DNA of 64,000 nucleotides from NCBI GenBank assembly GCA_003116975.1, contig BGKB01000085.1:62001-126000 (forward strand), written 5' to 3'. Source of the stretch: Aurantiochytrium sp. KH105 (Eukaryota > Sar > Bigyra > Thraustochytrida > Thraustochytriidae). Below are positions 39,550-48,577 of this stretch, piece by piece. Each line of letters opens with the position of its first letter. Position 1 is the first letter of the stretch. Position numbers and translations under genes: made by a program. Under the pieces are notes generated by a model, which made no database searches, was not told where the DNA came from, and saw nothing but the letters and a program-made list of their open reading frames with translations.

Positions 39550-40390
39550 GCACAGCGGAGCACAACTCCTCCTCTTCGACCCAGACACCACGGTGATCTT
39601 CTCCGCGCGCTGCCCTTGACTTCAGCGTAGTCTGCGCGGCCAGCGCGGCTTGCGTGCGCGATCGCAACGATTCTACCCCGCGCGTCCGCGCTTGTGCAAA
39701 AGGAAACAAGTTCTGTGCGGTCTCGCGCAGGAGTTCTTGACAGAAAGGGGGAGAGAGAGAGAGAGAACCAACTCGCTTGAAAGAGCAGCGCCGTACACAC
39801 CTCGAAACCGTCATCTTGCCACCTGCGACGCTCGACGAGAGCCAAGATCAAGTTGGGAGGCAAGCGCGGGGCCAAGGTGGAAGGAAGTTGGGAAAGACGG
39901 CAGGATTATTTGATCTCACATCGCTCTTTGTACGACTTCGCAAAATCAAGTCGCCTTTTGCAAGCTCGTTTTATAATATACTCTGGCGTGGTGCTCTTGC
40001 TCGCATCATCTGTCCGTGAGACGGATCCAGCTCATTACTCTGAGCAGCAGCGAGAATTTCCACAAGAGTCCTTTTCGCGCTGCTGCAGGCACGTGACGGC
40101 GATACCGGTTCTCTCAGCGCCATGCTCACGGGCCCACACCTCGTTTCATTTCATCTCATCTCCAAGAGTAGCCAATTAGGAACTCGGCAGGGCGGTGAAC
40201 TTTAGGAATGATGCCATCTTGAAGTGCGGGAATCGCGCCCTCGTAGGGACGGAAATCTGCCATCGATCCTGTCCTGCACAGCTTTGGCTTGTTCGTCATC
40301 GACAAATGTAACAAAGCCGCTGCCGTTCTCATACGCGCGTCCGGATCAATCAAGTGTAAGAGGTGAAGCAGTTATTGTTATTGATGCGAC
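39550..40390. other. intergenic region
   Basis: About 840 bp upstream of the SET gene. A GA run lies at about 39750-39764. No frame carries a motif, and it is likely the SET promoter. Confidence 0.45.
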
Positions 40391-40627
40391 ATGGATATAT
40401 TCCGCGCGGCTTTTTCGGCCTCGAAAGAATCCGCACGAGCTCGTTCACCGACCACGCGAGCTGGTTCACCAGCTCGTGCTCGTTCCAAAGTGTATAAATT
40501 ACGCTTTGCGTTCCGTGCCCGGCCGCCAGTTGGCGTTAGTCTCGGATTCAAATTCCACAACTATTTCCCAAACTTTGTAAAAGTCTCCTGGGATCCAGTC
40601 GTTGTTGATGAGCGCTTGCTTCGGTGA
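40391..40627 (+). CDS. candidate small basic protein
   Basis: A 78-codon frame from ATG (MDIFRAAFSASKESARAR...) to TGA. The first 35 residues are Arg/Ala/Ser-rich. The last 40 (KLRFAFRARPPVGVSLGFKF then HNYFPNFVKVSWDPVVVDER) look more protein-like. It overlaps a hairpin-rich stretch. No family is recognised, and there is no second line of evidence. Confidence 0.25.
   Translation: MDIFRAAFSASKESARARSPTTRAGSPARARSKVYKLRFAFRARPPVGVSLGFKFHNYFPNFVKVSWDPVVVDERLLR
40433..40479. repeat. nested inverted repeat
   Basis: Outer arms GCACGAGCT (40433-40441) and AGCTCGTGC (40471-40479) are perfect complements. Partly overlapping the right arm is the near-perfect palindrome GAGCTGGT-TC-ACCAGCTC (40458-40475). 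The structure lies 10 bp before a TATAAA-like box at about 40492-40497. It could be a protein-binding site or an RNA hairpin. Confidence 0.7.
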
Positions 40628-41234
40628 CGGACGGCTCCTTCTTTTGCCCTTCTGTAATTCGCGAATAATCAGTCGCGCGCTGTGCGCGTTGCCGCCTGAG
40701 CGCACAGCTCTTATCAGCGGCAACGCGCATCTCTTTCCGCACGTCCTACATCCTAGAGAGCAAATCGCGCTCGGATTCTCTTCTCTCCTCTTCCTAGTAA
40801 CTCAAGTGTAGCATGCAGCCTCCTCTCAAGATGCATGCAGCCATGCCGCCCACTCTAGGCCTACACCGCGTGGAAACCTGGAAGCTGGCTGCTGCTAGCG
40901 CGCCCCGCGAGTTGCCATTCTGCTGGCAGCAACGGCGCCCGTGATCGTGACGACGAGGAGATTAAAGTGAACAAGGATGACGTTGGAGAGAACGAACGAA
41001 CGCGATTGATCGATCGCTCGCTCGCTCGCTCGCTCGATCAAGCAGGCGAACGTAGATCGAGCAATCGATCAACCTCTGGCGGGCGCTGCACGCAGATAGG
41101 CCGGCACCCAGATTCGCGCGGAGACCGCTGCTCGCTTGCAATCCGCCCGCCCCCTCTGCTCCTCGCCCGAGCGCGCGCGCGCGCCGCACGTCCGCGCGCA
41201 GAACGCAGCGTCCCGGCTCGGCCGGGCGAACGTC
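40628..41234. promoter_or_regulatory. upstream region of Kelch-BTB gene
   Basis: About 600 bp containing a 13-bp inverted repeat (40683-40695 / 40717-40729) and a GCTC tetranucleotide tract at 41014-41037 flanked by GATCGATC. The last 100 bp before the ATG are very GC-rich. No gene is supported. Confidence 0.45.
40679..40729. repeat. inverted repeats with mutually exclusive hairpins
   Basis: TGCGCGTTGCCGC at 40683-40695 is exactly complementary to GCGGCAACGCGCA at 40717-40729. GCTGTGCGC at 40679-40687 also pairs with GCGCACAGC at 40700-40708. The two stems share bases and cannot form together. Confidence 0.75.
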
Positions 41235-44200
41235 ATGGACAAGACGCGCCAGGATGCCCCGGGCGAGGCCGACCCCAGGCGCGAGATCTACGCCTGGCCG
41301 GCCTCGGTCGCGGTGCCGGGGCTGCGCGGCGTGCGCAGACGCAACTCGAGCGCTGGCGCCTCGGCCGCCGACCGCCTCGCAATAACCTTGAACGAGGACG
41401 ACGACACGGCGAGCCAACAGACGAGCAGAACACGAGCTCTGACGGGCGACGAGACCGGCGAGGACGAAGACTTCTACGACGAAGACGATGATGGCGGCGT
41501 AGACATGCCGAGTCGGACCGTATTTGGGTCCAATGCAACGCTCGCAAACAGCTTCGCGGCCCGAGATGACGCCACGCAGTGGTCCAGCGACAGATGCTGG
41601 GAACAAGTCAAGGTCAACCAGTATGACGGCGAAATCCCATCGCAGCGCTCGCTGCACATCGCCGTTGGATATCATCAAAGCATGTACATATTTGGCGGCT
41701 ACACTGGCCGCGATCGAGTCAACGAGCTGCACAAATTCGATTTTCTCAGCGCAACATGGCACGCAATGGACACAGCTGGAGGCGAACCTCCGTCGCCACG
41801 CGATCGCCACACAGGCGTTGTTGTCGAGGACGCCCTACTTATCTTCGGCGGCTACGACGGAATGGTGCGCTGCAACGACATCCACGCCTTCGACCTTCGG
41901 CATAATTCCTGGGTCCCCGTCGAACTTACCAGCAAGGTCGTGCCTTCGGCGCGGCACAGCCACGCAGCATGCTCTCTTGGCGACAAAATGTACGTCACTT
42001 GTGGCTACGACGGATCATACAGAAACGACCTCTATGAGTTCACACTCGTGAGCATGAGCGATGAAGGCGAGAACACGATGCCGCGCAGACGAACCGGAGA
42101 GAGCGACCTCGAAGATGAGACCGAAGAGAACAACACAGCTTTGGCTCCCTACGGCTCTGCCGCGTCCACAGTAGCGGCCAATGAGCCCTGCGTGCGCGGC
42201 CAATGGCGCAAGATCATGGCCAAAGGCCGATTCCCCCAGGCGCGATACCGAGCAACCTGCTGCGTCCATGCCGACGCCCAGAGTTCGCCCAAGATTGTGC
42301 TCTTTGGCGGCCATAATGGCCTCGTGCATCTTCAGTGCACTCACGTGTTTGACATTGTGTCCGAGACTTGGTCCACTGTGCGCACATACGGATCAGTGCC
42401 CTTGCCGCGCGACTCACACTGTGCTGTCATGTTCGAAGACAATATGCTCGTTTTTGGCGGCTCGTGTGGACAACCTCTCAATGACTTTTCGTGTCTCTCC
42501 ATGAGAACGCTAGAGTGGAGACCCGTGGGCGGGGACTCATGGACCCCTTCGGCGCGTTTCTGCGCCTCGGCAGTATTGCACGACCGCAGCTTTTATATTT
42601 TTGGCGGCTACGACTCCACCGAACGTCTTCGCGACATTCACCGCTTCAAATTTGCAGCCAGCGTCTACTCGGTAGAGCGCAGTACGATTCTTGAGGATTT
42701 TTCCGAAAGCGTCGGCGACGACTTTCTCAGCGATATGGTCTTTGTGCTGGGTGGCACGTACATTCCTGCTCATCGCATCTTTTGCACGCGATGCACCAAC
42801 ATACTCGCGTCGACACCAGCCGAGAGCGCCGTTGAAGAGGCGGGTTCCGAGTCCAGCCCGATGGAGTGCTGGCAAGACGGCGCAAATGGTGAATCCCAGG
42901 CCAAGGCCTCAAGTGCGCCCGAGCGCGACGGCAGCGGCCGTTACGTAATTCGCGTGCGCGAAAACGTCAAGCTTGATATTTTCAGGAGCTTCTTGCGCTA
43001 CCTGTACACGGACAAGGTTCAACTTGTGGACGCGGAGATGGCGCTCGAAATGTACACGATTGCCGAGGAGTACCAGGTGGAACGACTCCAAAAGATCTGC
43101 CTCAACTTCATTTCCATCACGCTTACCGTGCAAAACGCTGCAAATGTCTTTCAAGCGTCGGACTTGCACAAAATCAGAAAATTACGCGATCGCACGCTCA
43201 AATTTATCTTGCACAACTTTGATGCCGTCTCCAAGACAAAGGCATTTGAAGAGATGGGCCGCATCAATGTGGAGCTTGTCTTTGAGGTGCTGCGAAACCG
43301 CGGTGACGAGGGCCGGGAAACCACGCCAGAGGACGCGTTTAGCGAAGATTTCATTGGAATGTCGACCGCAGATCAGCTGTCGTTCGTGAGCGGCAGCGCC
43401 GTCAGCAGTCCGCGCGACAGTATCATGGGTGGAGGTGTCGGTGGGACTAGTGCTGTGGGACGCGAAGATGGCAGCTTTGCAGTTCACTCTGCCGCTGTGA
43501 AGGGACAAGAAAATCACGGAGCGGCTGAGCCACTCGTGGCGTCTTACTATGAGCGAGCGCGCCAATGGATCCCCGTCTCCGTGATTGACGACGGCGTCTC
43601 GCCGGGCAAGCGGTCGCTGCATGCAATGACTGTCTACAAAGATACAATTCTCTTGTTTGGAGGCTACAATGGGCGCGAGCGCGTGAACGACTTTTACCAA
43701 TTTTCGCTAAAGACTCACAAGTGGGAGATCGTGCCCGTGTTAGAAGGATCTTCGCCGCCGCCGAGTCCGCGCGACCGTCATACAATCATGCAACTGGGCC
43801 ATTGCCTCTGGGTATTTGGCGGTTACGACGGACAGGTTCGCGTTAATGAGCTGCACGCGTTCGATCTCCAGAGAAAACAGTGGTCTATCATTCCCCAAGA
43901 CCTTTCCACGCCGACGGCACGTCACTCTCACAGTGGTTGCGCTGTGCCCTCACGCAAGTGTCTCTACATTTTTGGCGGATACGACGGAAGCTACTTAAAC
44001 GACCTGCACGAGTTCGACGTCATGGACTATACCTGGCGCTGCGTAAAGACGAATGGAACTCCGCCCACGCCGCGGTACCGCGCAACGCTCGTGTGCATGG
44101 GCCACCATCTCGTCTGCGCCATGGGCCACGATGGCTACCGCCACCTGAACGACTTGCACTCGTTTAATCTTCGTACCAACACATGGGCCATGCTCCGCCT

Positions 44201-45032
44201 CTCGGGACCTGCGCCGGCCCCGCGCGATTCGCATACTGCATGCACGCTCGGCTCCAATCACATGATCATCTTTGGCGGCTCAAGTGGGAGCTCACTCAAT
44301 TGCATGCACAGGCTGCGCTTCTCCAAGGACGAGGGCGTGTGGAGCCGCGTCACCTGCAGTGGAATGTTGCCCTCGCCGCGATTCTGTCACAGTTCTGTGC
44401 TTATTGGCAAGACCATGTACACGTACGGCGGCTACGACGGCTCGAACCGGCTCGAGGACTGGATCGAGTTTTCTTTCGGGGAGAATCGCGTATCGCAAGT
44501 TCCACGAAGCACAATCGTCAGTGATCTAGCCTCGCTCGTGGACAATCCCAAGTGCTCGGATGTCAGCTTTCTTGTCGAGGGCAGGCGCATCGCGGCGCAT
44601 CGCATCGTATGCGTTCGCTGCGACTACTTCAAGGCTATGTTCGCTCGCGAGGGTGGTTTCCGTGAGTCGCGCCAGCAAGAAATTACCATTCTGGATGTGC
44701 GCTATGACACCTTTTACACTCTTTTACGCTATCTTTACACGGACCGTCAGGACGTTCCGCTCGAGATGGCCATGGATCTTTTTATCGCTGCAGATCGTTT
44801 CGGCATTGAGCGTCTGAAAAACATGTGCGAGAATCGAATGTTATCCTCGCTTGATATGGAGAATGTTTCTGAGCTTTTTGCTGCGGCCGATCTGCATCAT
44901 GCCGCGGGACTTCACTCCGAGTGTCTACGCTTCATTGTACAAAACTTTGACATTGTGTCCAAAACTCGAGGTTTCGAGGAGATGGGCCGTTCCAACATTG
45001 ACCTCATCTTTGCCATTCTCAAGAACCGCTAG
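41235..45032 (+). CDS. tandem-duplicated Kelch-BTB/BACK protein
   Basis: The 1265 residues contain the same module twice. Each module has a six-blade Kelch propeller (blades marked IFGGY-x-G-x-x-R-x-N-x-x-H and PSPRDRHT) and a BTB domain. The second BTB reads CSDVSFLVEGRRIAAHRIVC; the first (LSDMVFVLGGTYIPAHRIFC) has an acidic insert. A short BACK-like helix ending NFDxVSKTxxFEEMGR closes each module. The first module spans about 100-720 and the second about 760-1265. The design resembles LZTR1-type proteins, which recruit substrates to CUL3 ubiquitin ligases: the BTB binds cullin and the Kelch binds substrate. It probably acts as a cytosolic adaptor. The frame extends 33 codons upstream via TTG; the ATG at 41235 is chosen. 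Confidence 0.9.
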   Translation: MDKTRQDAPGEADPRREIYAWPASVAVPGLRGVRRRNSSAGASAADRLAITLNEDDDTASQQTSRTRALTGDETGEDEDFYDEDDDGGVDMPSRTVFGSNATLANSFAARDDATQWSSDRCWEQVKVNQYDGEIPSQRSLHIAVGYHQSMYIFGGYTGRDRVNELHKFDFLSATWHAMDTAGGEPPSPRDRHTGVVVEDALLIFGGYDGMVRCNDIHAFDLRHNSWVPVELTSKVVPSARHSHAACSLGDKMYVTCGYDGSYRNDLYEFTLVSMSDEGENTMPRRRTGESDLEDETEENNTALAPYGSAASTVAANEPCVRGQWRKIMAKGRFPQARYRATCCVHADAQSSPKIVLFGGHNGLVHLQCTHVFDIVSETWSTVRTYGSVPLPRDSHCAVMFEDNMLVFGGSCGQPLNDFSCLSMRTLEWRPVGGDSWTPSARFCASAVLHDRSFYIFGGYDSTERLRDIHRFKFAASVYSVERSTILEDFSESVGDDFLSDMVFVLGGTYIPAHRIFCTRCTNILASTPAESAVEEAGSESSPMECWQDGANGESQAKASSAPERDGSGRYVIRVRENVKLDIFRSFLRYLYTDKVQLVDAEMALEMYTIAEEYQVERLQKICLNFISITLTVQNAANVFQASDLHKIRKLRDRTLKFILHNFDAVSKTKAFEEMGRINVELVFEVLRNRGDEGRETTPEDAFSEDFIGMSTADQLSFVSGSAVSSPRDSIMGGGVGGTSAVGREDGSFAVHSAAVKGQENHGAAEPLVASYYERARQWIPVSVIDDGVSPGKRSLHAMTVYKDTILLFGGYNGRERVNDFYQFSLKTHKWEIVPVLEGSSPPPSPRDRHTIMQLGHCLWVFGGYDGQVRVNELHAFDLQRKQWSIIPQDLSTPTARHSHSGCAVPSRKCLYIFGGYDGSYLNDLHEFDVMDYTWRCVKTNGTPPTPRYRATLVCMGHHLVCAMGHDGYRHLNDLHSFNLRTNTWAMLRLSGPAPAPRDSHTACTLGSNHMIIFGGSSGSSLNCMHRLRFSKDEGVWSRVTCSGMLPSPRFCHSSVLIGKTMYTYGGYDGSNRLEDWIEFSFGENRVSQVPRSTIVSDLASLVDNPKCSDVSFLVEGRRIAAHRIVCVRCDYFKAMFAREGGFRESRQQEITILDVRYDTFYTLLRYLYTDRQDVPLEMAMDLFIAADRFGIERLKNMCENRMLSSLDMENVSELFAAADLHHAAGLHSECLRFIVQNFDIVSKTRGFEEMGRSNIDLIFAILKNR

Positions 45033-45527
45033 AACGGGCACAACAAAAACGACGACAACAACAACAACAACAACAACAACAACGATAATCTTACTACTTT
45101 TTCTCCAGCTTTCCAATTTTCCCTCTTTCTCTTTTCGAACTCATTGGGCCGTTGCAATCATTGTGATAGCAACCTTCAACTTTTTTCCATTGTGTTCTTG
45201 TCGAGTCGTTCGCTAAATTTCGCAGTGTGTCGGCGTTCAACCTACCGGAGGCGGTTTGAGAAGAGTCATCGATGGAGCGAAGGCTTAGTTATCAGGGAAG
45301 GCGGTGGGTCAAATGAAAGAAGAAGCCTGGCGTAGCCTGGAGCGAGCCGTATTCACAGTTCCGCGAAATTCCTCCTTCTTAGCGTCCACATTCGAGAATG
45401 GACGCGGTGAGCGAGGGAATCCATCTCGACGCTGGGGGTTACTTTACAACTTATTCTGCCGTCACATCGCGAATGTCCCCAAACACTAGTACGGGTACAC
45501 ATCTTGTTGACACCTGATAACTTATAG

Positions 45528-45749
45528 ACTACACCCTGCTTCCTCTCCGAAACGAAACGGCTCATACTATTGGACCACGGCCAGCTGTGGCGCTCCAGTA
45601 CTGACCGCACGCTACGCTCGTCTAATAACAGCGAACGTTTTCTGACGGCCGCTGCCGCCGCTGGCCACCTTGATCGCTTGCCGCTATATTGCTCGGGATG
45701 CGGAAAATTACCTGCCATTGTCGAAAAACGGAAATCTCTCCTCGAATGA
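45528..45749 (+). pseudogene. possible ankyrin-repeat gene fragment
   Basis: An uninterrupted 73-codon stretch between stops with no ATG. It contains RLILLDHGQLW and, about 23 residues later, FLTAAAAAGHLDRL. This is the spacing and wording of ankyrin repeats (LLLDHGA...AAxxGHLDVV). No continuation is found on either side. It may be a decayed gene or a chance match. Confidence 0.25.
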
Positions 45750-46194
45750 CTACTCTATACAAACAAGTGATCAGCCCCCTTGGCCTCCTCACAAAGGTCG
45801 TCTGCGTGCGGTGGCTTGACTTGGCTGGCTAGCTGGCTGGTGACGTGCGTTACTTCTTCCTCTGTGCAGTGGCGGGAGATGTTAAGATAGATAGCTAAAC
45901 TTATACTACCTGTGATTTGCATGACTTTTTGCCTAACTTGCCCCAAGTAGGTTTTTGGAAGAAATCACGAGAGCCCGTGGAAAAACCCTCCGCGTCCATT
46001 TATCCGGCGCCCGCGAAGGAAGCCGGGTCGGAGACCTTTGGGCGGGACTTTTTGCAAGGCACGAACGAAATGACGCGTGGACGGCGATTTGACCGCGGAG
46101 GAAGCCCTCGCCGTTCGGAATTTTTACGAGGCAAGCTCCCGAACTCGCGCGCTCTTGGCAAACAAACGCGAATCCACTGGCGTCCAACGCATCC

Positions 46195-46197
<3 letters not shown>

Positions 46198-46260
<63 letters not shown>
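46198..46260. repeat. (CTG)21 trinucleotide repeat
   Basis: Twenty-one uninterrupted CTG units, followed by four interrupted ones. It lies about 155 bp upstream of the chosen YeeE/YedE ATG. If translation begins at the in-frame ATG at 46070 the repeat would encode poly-Cys. In a neighbouring frame it would be poly-Ala. Confidence 0.97.
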
Positions 46261-46261
<1 letters not shown>

Positions 46262-46414
46262 CTGCTGGCTACCGCTGCTGCCGGAAAGTGGAATCACCAC
46301 GCTGGGGCCGGCCCTGCAGAGCTGTCGACAGCGACTCCATTTTTCCTAGCGGTTGCTCCATTTTTGCCCTCTTCCTTTAAGGCAAAAGCACGCCGAGGGA
46401 GCGAACGTGGCACA

Positions 46415-47845
46415 ATGCTCGAGGCAGGAGTCGAAGCCGTGCAAGTAGATGGGCAGCAAAACCGTGGCACCTCAGACACGGCAGTGGCCGCTGACGCGAT
46501 GCCTTCAAAGAACGAGGATGTGGCGGTCTACGTCGAAAGCAATCGTCAGGCGGCGCGCAGCATCGAGGATGACACGGCATCGACAGCCTTTGACGCGACC
46601 ATGGAGGATGGTGACCTCGTTGTGACGCCTCGCGTCAATAGCCTCAAGGTGGACCCGGAGGAGGCGAAATCAGGGCTCTCCATCTCAGTCGAAAAGCCGA
46701 CTTTGGTGGACTGGTTCGCAGTGCTTGCGATGAGCATCGTCATGGGCTTCATTTTTGGTTTCGCATTTGCCAAGTCACGTGTCTTTGAGCCCATGGTGAT
46801 TCGAGGGCAGTTCCTCTTTCAAAACAACATTATGATGAAGATGTTTCTTGCCGCAGTGGCCACTTCGCAAATTCTCTTTATCATCATTAATCGCACCCCG
46901 TACAAGCGGCGATTCGAGCGCGCGAGGCGGAAGCGCGAGACTGGACGAGGAATTCGCACGACGATGCTTGGCGCTTTCATTCTCGGCATGGGGCTTGCCG
47001 TTTCTGCTGCGTGTCCGGGCATGGTGCTTGCTCAGGTCGGCGCTGGTGTCGAGAACAGTGGCTACACCTTGCTCGGCGGCGTTCTCGGAGCACTTCTTTT
47101 CCAGCTTACTGATCCGCTCATCAAGCCCATTACGGATCGCTTTGGTGGTCAGAAGCTGACCATTGAGTACGTCGATGACTATCTGGGGCTTTCGTACACC
47201 AAGACGGCAGGACTTTTTGCATTTCTCATTACCCTGACAGTTATTCTCCTTGAGGTCTTCATTCCCTGGAAGCAGGATATCTACTACCAGCTGAGTCCGA
47301 ATTGCTCTGCCACAGCCTTTTGGAACTGCTACGCATGGCCGCCTTTTATTGGCGGTGTCTTCGTGGGTCTTTTGCAGCTCCCGGTGTTTTTTGTCATGGG
47401 AAGTGTCCTTGGCTCTTCGACAAGCTATGTTGTTGCCTGCGCGGGCTGGCTCCATCTTTTGCCTGAGGACTTTCGCCATCCCTTTACCTATGCCAAGCGG
47501 TTCATGTACCCGAAGCTTGACACTCACTGGCAGCTCATGTTTGTCATGTTTTCGATCCTTGGTGCCTACCTCACCGAGCTGCGCTCTGGCATGGTAGGAA
47601 CTGCGCAGGGGCTCAGCATTGGCTACTCGCTCGTGGGTGGGTTACTTTTGGTTTTTGGCGCTCGGATGGCTGGAGGCTGCACGAGCGGACATGGCGTCTC
47701 GGGCATGGCGCTACTCTCCATTCATAGCATGGCGGCTGTCGCGGCCATGTTTGCGGGCGCTATTGGCACTGGCCTCGTGCTTGAATTTATGGTCAGCACT
47801 GATAGCAACCCTTACTACATTGCACCTAATCCCATGCTCAACTGA
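46415..47845 (+). CDS. YeeE/YedE (TsuA-like) sulfur-compound transporter
   Basis: This 476-residue polytopic membrane protein has about 10 hydrophobic helices after a 95-residue acidic, cytosolic-looking N-terminus. Two family motifs with the transport cysteines are present: SAACPGM with Cys200, and FGARMAGGCTSGHG with Cys422. In bacteria these proteins take up thiosulfate by relaying it along conserved Cys residues. A plasma-membrane or organelle sulfur importer is likely here. A large extracellular loop (DIYYQLSPNCSATAFWNCYA) carries extra Cys and a sequon. The start is uncertain: the frame stays open to an ATG at 46070, but that would translate the CTG repeat as poly-Cys, so the ATG at 46415 is preferred. 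Confidence 0.85.
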   Translation: MLEAGVEAVQVDGQQNRGTSDTAVAADAMPSKNEDVAVYVESNRQAARSIEDDTASTAFDATMEDGDLVVTPRVNSLKVDPEEAKSGLSISVEKPTLVDWFAVLAMSIVMGFIFGFAFAKSRVFEPMVIRGQFLFQNNIMMKMFLAAVATSQILFIIINRTPYKRRFERARRKRETGRGIRTTMLGAFILGMGLAVSAACPGMVLAQVGAGVENSGYTLLGGVLGALLFQLTDPLIKPITDRFGGQKLTIEYVDDYLGLSYTKTAGLFAFLITLTVILLEVFIPWKQDIYYQLSPNCSATAFWNCYAWPPFIGGVFVGLLQLPVFFVMGSVLGSSTSYVVACAGWLHLLPEDFRHPFTYAKRFMYPKLDTHWQLMFVMFSILGAYLTELRSGMVGTAQGLSIGYSLVGGLLLVFGARMAGGCTSGHGVSGMALLSIHSMAAVAAMFAGAIGTGLVLEFMVSTDSNPYYIAPNPMLN

Positions 47846-48577
47846 TGTGAAAAGGGGTTCTGCATTGTTATCGCAGCAAACCAAGGGAAAAGTGGTTTGT
47901 AATTGCCGAGCAACAACCAGTGGAAAAAAAGGTTAGGGATGGCCGAGCAATAGGCCTAACTAGAAAAGGCGGTCAGGTGTGCCGAGCAAGGAAAAAAATG
48001 CCGCGGGTCCCACCACCAACCCTGTCCCCCTCCAAAAAGAAATAAAAAGGCGAAAGGAAGCGAATGTCATTTGGGGAGCTCTTGTAACATCACCTCACGT
48101 GCGCGAAGCAAGGTTTGGGGCCTACCAATGATTTACTACTCACAGTATACAAACTAACTCATGTTCTGATGTCGTTCTTCGAATGCGTGTCAACAACCTA
48201 ACAATAAGCTAAGTACAGCTCCTCAAGCTTGACTGTAAGCGGGTCTCCTTCGATTCTTGTTTTTTTTTTCTTGTTCTTTTTTCCCTTGGCTCCCACGCGC
48301 TCGATTCACGCAAACGCGATCGAGAGGCAGCGCGAGTGCGAGTGCCGCTCGCGCACGTTTCTGTCGGGTTGCAGCTGCAGCTCGCTGCTTGCGAAGAAAC
48401 ATAAGCTTATACAGAAACCAGGCTACCAGCAAGGAACTCGTCTGACGCACGCGGCGGCAGTATCTTTACGATCGTTTCCCGACGTCGAGACGAGAGCATC
48501 AGCGGCACGAGACGACGGACGGGGCGAGGAAGAAGAAGGAGAACAAAACACCAAGATCACCACCACCAAGAGCAAGG
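47846..48577. other. intergenic region with GCCGAGCAA repeats
   Basis: About 730 bp. Three copies of GCCGAGCAA occur at 47905-47913, 47942-47950 and 47981-47989 in the 3' flank of the transporter gene, 37 and 39 bp apart. A T-run lies near 48259-48270. No gene is seen, and the distal part should hold the promoter of the LarA-like gene. Confidence 0.5.

Larger units (their letters stand above)
45033..46414. other. long intergenic region with repeats and an ankyrin-like fragment
   Basis: About 1.4 kb. It starts with an (AAC)n run at about 45053-45082, just after the Kelch-BTB stop codon. A 73-codon ATG-less frame at 45528-45749 looks like ankyrin remnants. The region ends with 21 CTG units (46198-46260) upstream of the YeeE/YedE ATG. 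An open frame runs through the CTG tract as poly-Cys, but it has a non-ATG start upstream and is not accepted as certain. Confidence 0.45.

Noticed and set aside
41974-43785. Several long minus-strand frames inside the Kelch-BTB gene
   Set aside because: They are shadows of a well-supported plus-strand gene, with no conserved motifs.
45917-46414. Upstream extension of the YeeE/YedE frame with poly-Cys
   Set aside because: It begins at TTG and translates the CTG tract as about 21 Cys, which is implausible next to a transporter. It is kept only as an alternative start question.
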